Notes under the pieces: model-generated
The model's database searches: none
Seen by the model: the letters and a program-made list of their open reading frames with translations, nothing else
What the model was told of the DNA's origin: nothing
Part shown: in pieces, positions 6,464-8,272 of the stretch
How the letters are laid out: each line of letters begins with the position of its first letter
Numbering within the stretch: the stretch's first letter is position 1
NCBI GenBank assembly: GCA_937969125.1
Contig: CALBVA010000270.1
Coordinates: 1-8,272 of the forward strand
From: an uncultured Verrucomicrobiales bacterium
Lineage (GTDB): Bacteria; Verrucomicrobiota; Verrucomicrobiia; Verrucomicrobiales; Akkermansiaceae
Reading direction: 5' to 3'
Length of the DNA: 8,272 nt
Made by a program: the position numbers and the translations under genes

Positions 6464-7447
6464 TCAGCGGCGACGAAGTCCCACAACAGGGAAGATTGAG
6501 AGCAAAAGCAGAAGGGCGGAAGTCGGCTCAGGCACAGGAGCCGGAACCATAGCGATGGTGGCTGCGAGTTCGTCCGTGTAGGAGGCTGTGACATTATAAA
6601 AGCTGGCCTGTCGTGTTTCTCCGGTGGTGTTGGGGTTGAAGTCGCCCGGAGCAAAATCCGCAACGATTGAGGCCACGCCCTGAATGGTGAGCACCCCACC
6701 TGCTTCGGAAAAAAGGACACTCCCGGAATCACCACTTTGTAAATGGGCTTCGGAGCCTGTCGGAGTGTTGAAGTCGTCGGCAAGATTCCGAAATAGCACA
6801 ACCATGTCGTTGTCGAAGTTACTGGGGAGCGTGGTCGGGGTGCCGAAGCTAAAGTTACCGCTTGATGCTTGAACGAGATTGGAGCCCTCGTCGTAAAAGC
6901 CTTCCGCCACATTTGTTCCGAGGGATTGTTGGTCAATATCGCCGTCTCCATTCCCGGTCTGATCTCCGTTCAGGTAGAGGCGTTGTGTCCCCAAACCTAG
7001 ATCAGCAAGAGTGCTGATGGAAGATGGATTTGCCGAGGTCGCATAAGCATAGCGGGCGATCGAGGGATCAACAATCTCATTGGTATAGCCGATCCAGAGA
7101 TCGGAATTGGGGACATTGAAGCCGCCAGCCACCGTGTAATCGAATTGGGTGGCCGTGGCGGTATTGTTCCCGTTGAAGAAAGAAATCGTTCCGGTGATGT
7201 TGGGTCGGGAGTGAGCGGCACTAATGAAGTAATTATCACCGATGAGGGTGCCCCAGGTGGTGACGGTCGGGGTATTATTAGTCCGTCCAACTCCAGTGAG
7301 ATCCAGCGGGGGCGAGTTCGTATTACCGATGAAGGATGGAGAGTCAGTGAAGCGGTCGTTCAGTGCATCAGTGTAACCTGAGATAATAACGGCCTGAAGA
7401 CTACCGGTCAGGCCGATTGCGATTGCTAATGATCTTTTCTTCACCAT
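6464..7447 (-). CDS. Secreted trypsin-like serine protease with PEP-CTERM anchor
   Basis: This 327-residue protein has a signal peptide (KKRSLAIAIGLTGSLQA, cleavage probably after A19) and a C-terminal PEP-CTERM signal: VPEP at 305-308, hydrophobic 310-323, RRR at 325-327. In family terms such a tail is recognised by an exosortase, which cleaves near PEP and sends the protein to the surface or extracellular matrix. Between them lies a divergent chymotrypsin fold with the triad in the right order and spacing: His79 in FISAAHS (compare TAAHC), Asp116 in NSDLWIG (compare DIALL) and Ser241 in SGDSGSVLF (compare GDSGGP). An Asp/Asn/Gly-rich loop at 161-174 (GDQTGNGDGDIDQQ) resembles a calcium-binding loop. 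Asn, Thr and Ser content is high, as is common in secreted proteins. The start Met precedes the signal peptide; a GTG follows directly as a second possible start. An AGAGGT lies about 14 bases upstream, a long spacing. It heads the unit with the transpeptidase gene. Confidence 0.88.
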   Translation of the reverse strand: MVKKRSLAIAIGLTGSLQAVIISGYTDALNDRFTDSPSFIGNTNSPPLDLTGVGRTNNTPTVTTWGTLIGDNYFISAAHSRPNITGTISFFNGNNTATATQFDYTVAGGFNVPNSDLWIGYTNEIVDPSIARYAYATSANPSSISTLADLGLGTQRLYLNGDQTGNGDGDIDQQSLGTNVAEGFYDEGSNLVQASSGNFSFGTPTTLPSNFDNDMVVLFRNLADDFNTPTGSEAHLQSGDSGSVLFSEAGGVLTIQGVASIVADFAPGDFNPNTTGETRQASFYNVTASYTDELAATIAMVPAPVPEPTSALLLLLSIFPVVGLRRR

Positions 7448-7542
7448 ATCTGAAAAATTAGACCTCTAGCTTAAGAACGCAAGAAACTCCTTCTCCGACA
7501 TCGTGATTTGACGGAACGCCCCTGTGCCGCTTCACTCCGCCT
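7448..7542. promoter_or_regulatory. Divergent intergenic region (PEP-CTERM protease / ABC exporter)
   Basis: These 95 bp separate two divergent starts and should hold promoters for both directions. The half near the protease gene is AT-rich (gaaaaatta, then tagcttaag with a CTTAAG palindrome at 7470-7475). The half near the exporter gene is GC-rich. No terminator or RNA gene is visible. Confidence 0.5.
7508..7536 (+). promoter_or_regulatory. Candidate promoter for the GTG-started ABC exporter
   Basis: TTGACG (7508-7513) is one or two changes from the -35 consensus and is followed, after exactly 17 bp, by TTCACT (7531-7536), which matches the -10 consensus at only 3 of 6 positions. Transcription from it would begin about 7 bases later, at or next to the GTG at 7543, giving a leaderless mRNA. 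The strong -35 box and spacing support it; the weak -10 box argues against it. Confidence 0.3.
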
Positions 7543-8272
7543 GTGCCTGAGGAGAAGAAAAAATCACGCCGGATTGACTGGAAAAAGACCTTTGGTCTCT
7601 ACAGCTATCTTGGTGCCTATAAAAAGATCTTTATCCCCTCGTTGGTCGCGCTGTTCGTGACGGCGGGTCTCTCCCTGGCCTTTCCCTACTTTCTAGGCTC
7701 CCTGATCGGTGAACCGCAGGAAGCTCTCCGCGAAGGTGCGGATAAGGAAGTCATTCTTAAAAACGTCAATCGCGTAGTGCTCATCCTGCTCGGCGTACTG
7801 GCCCTCCAATCCTTCATTTCATACTGGCGTGTGCGGGGCTTCATCAAAGCAGGGGAGAGCGCGCTACGTGACTTGCGGAAGGACGTCTTCGCCAAGCTCG
7901 TTCGCCTTCCCATGCCCTGGTTCATGGAGCGTCGTAGCGGAGAGGTCAGCGGGCGTCTCGCCGCTGATCTCGGGATCCTTCAGACGACCTTGCTCACCAC
8001 TGTCCCTCAGATCGCAAGGCACACAGTGATCTTCCTCGGGGGACTGATTGTCATCTTCATCGTCTCCGCGAAGCTCTCCCTCTTCATGCTGGCAATGATC
8101 CCTCTCGTGGTGCTCATGATCGCAATCGTCGGCAGGAAGATTCGTCAATACTCCCGCGATGCCCAGGATCGCCTGGCAGAGAGTAATGTCGTGGCCGAGG
8201 AGGCCGTGCAGGGGATCGCCGATGTGAAGGCTTATTCCACTGAGGTCTTCGAGGATTCCCGCTACTCCGACG
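7543..8272 (+). CDS. ABC exporter half-transporter, membrane-domain part (3' truncated by window)
   Basis: The frame opens after a TGA at 7504-7506 and runs to the right edge (243 complete codons). The first in-frame ATG is at 7912, deep inside the domain, so GTG at 7543 is the best start; it gives VPEEKKKSRRIDWKKTFGLY, a basic cytoplasmic tail. What follows is the ABC_membrane domain of the MsbA/multidrug-lipid type IV exporter family: hydrophobic segment about 29-53 (IFIPSLVALFVTAGLSLAFP), a second at about 74-92 (VVLILLGVLALQSFISYW), then the conserved coupling-helix region GESALRDLRKDVFAKL, RLPMPWFMERRSGEVSGRLAADL, and a hydrophobic pair at about 160-200. AVQGIADVKAYSTE near the edge matches the usual EALxGIRxVKAFxxE segment. 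The ATPase domain should lie beyond 8272. Substrate unknown; lipid A, lipids or drugs are possible. No Shine-Dalgarno sequence precedes the GTG. Confidence 0.9.
   Translation, partial: MPEEKKKSRRIDWKKTFGLYSYLGAYKKIFIPSLVALFVTAGLSLAFPYFLGSLIGEPQEALREGADKEVILKNVNRVVLILLGVLALQSFISYWRVRGFIKAGESALRDLRKDVFAKLVRLPMPWFMERRSGEVSGRLAADLGILQTTLLTTVPQIARHTVIFLGGLIVIFIVSAKLSLFMLAMIPLVVLMIAIVGRKIRQYSRDAQDRLAESNVVAEEAVQGIADVKAYSTEVFEDSRYSD

Noticed and set aside
6457..6951. Alternative minus-strand frame within the PEP-CTERM protease gene
   Set aside because: The other minus-strand frame has a signal peptide, the catalytic triad and a sorting tail, so this one is an out-of-frame shadow.
7455..7482. Possible minus-strand promoter for the protease gene (TTGCGT, 16 bp, TAATTT)
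   Set aside because: Both boxes match the consensus at only about half of their positions, which is no better than expected by chance in an AT-rich gap.
1..8272. Mobile element, CRISPR array, toxin-antitoxin or defence island
   Set aside because: No transposase, integrase, terminal inverted repeats, regularly spaced repeats or known defence motifs were seen. Gene content and codon texture look uniform by eye.

Overview
The window reads as a chromosomal piece of a verrucomicrobial bacterium (PVC group). This is an inference. It rests on a PEP-CTERM sorted protein (C-terminal VPEP, hydrophobic stretch, RRR), an HtrA/PDZ-type protein with a basic coiled-coil tail, a membrane-tailed FHA protein, moderately high GC, and start codons with almost no Shine-Dalgarno signal. 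No phage, transposon, CRISPR, tRNA or rRNA sequence is visible. It looks like core envelope and transport gene content, not a mobile island.

Layout: (1) 2-655, plus strand: the 3' part of an HtrA-like protein, with a PDZ domain followed by a short degenerate remnant of a trypsin domain in which the catalytic Ser is replaced by Ala. (2) 672-1340, minus strand, convergent: an FHA-domain protein with one C-terminal membrane segment. (3) 1341-1461: a divergent regulatory gap with a TTGACCA direct repeat (20 bp period) and a TTCCT-C-AGGAA palindrome. (4) 1462-5677, plus strand: a three-gene ABC importer operon (ATPase, substrate-binding protein, fused two-domain permease). The genes are coupled by two ATGA overlaps. 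It resembles the ferric-iron/aminoethylphosphonate/polyamine branch, but the substrate cannot be read from sequence. (5) 7447 down to 5691, minus strand: a two-gene unit encoding a secreted trypsin-like serine protease with an intact His/Asp/Ser triad and a PEP-CTERM anchor, then, 8 bp later, a YafK/DpaA-type L,D-transpeptidase-fold protein. (6) 7448-7542: a divergent gap. (7) 7543 to the right edge, plus strand: the N-terminal membrane domain of an ABC exporter half-transporter that starts with GTG and has no early ATG.

How they fit together: most products act at or outside the inner membrane. The importer genes form one self-contained machine. The protease/transpeptidase pair is the most interesting association, since a surface-sorted protease is co-transcribed with a peptidoglycan-acting cysteine enzyme. 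I do not see a clearly new defence or mobile system. The points most worth a second look are that pair, the HtrA-like protein with a dead second protease domain, and the probably leaderless GTG-started exporter.
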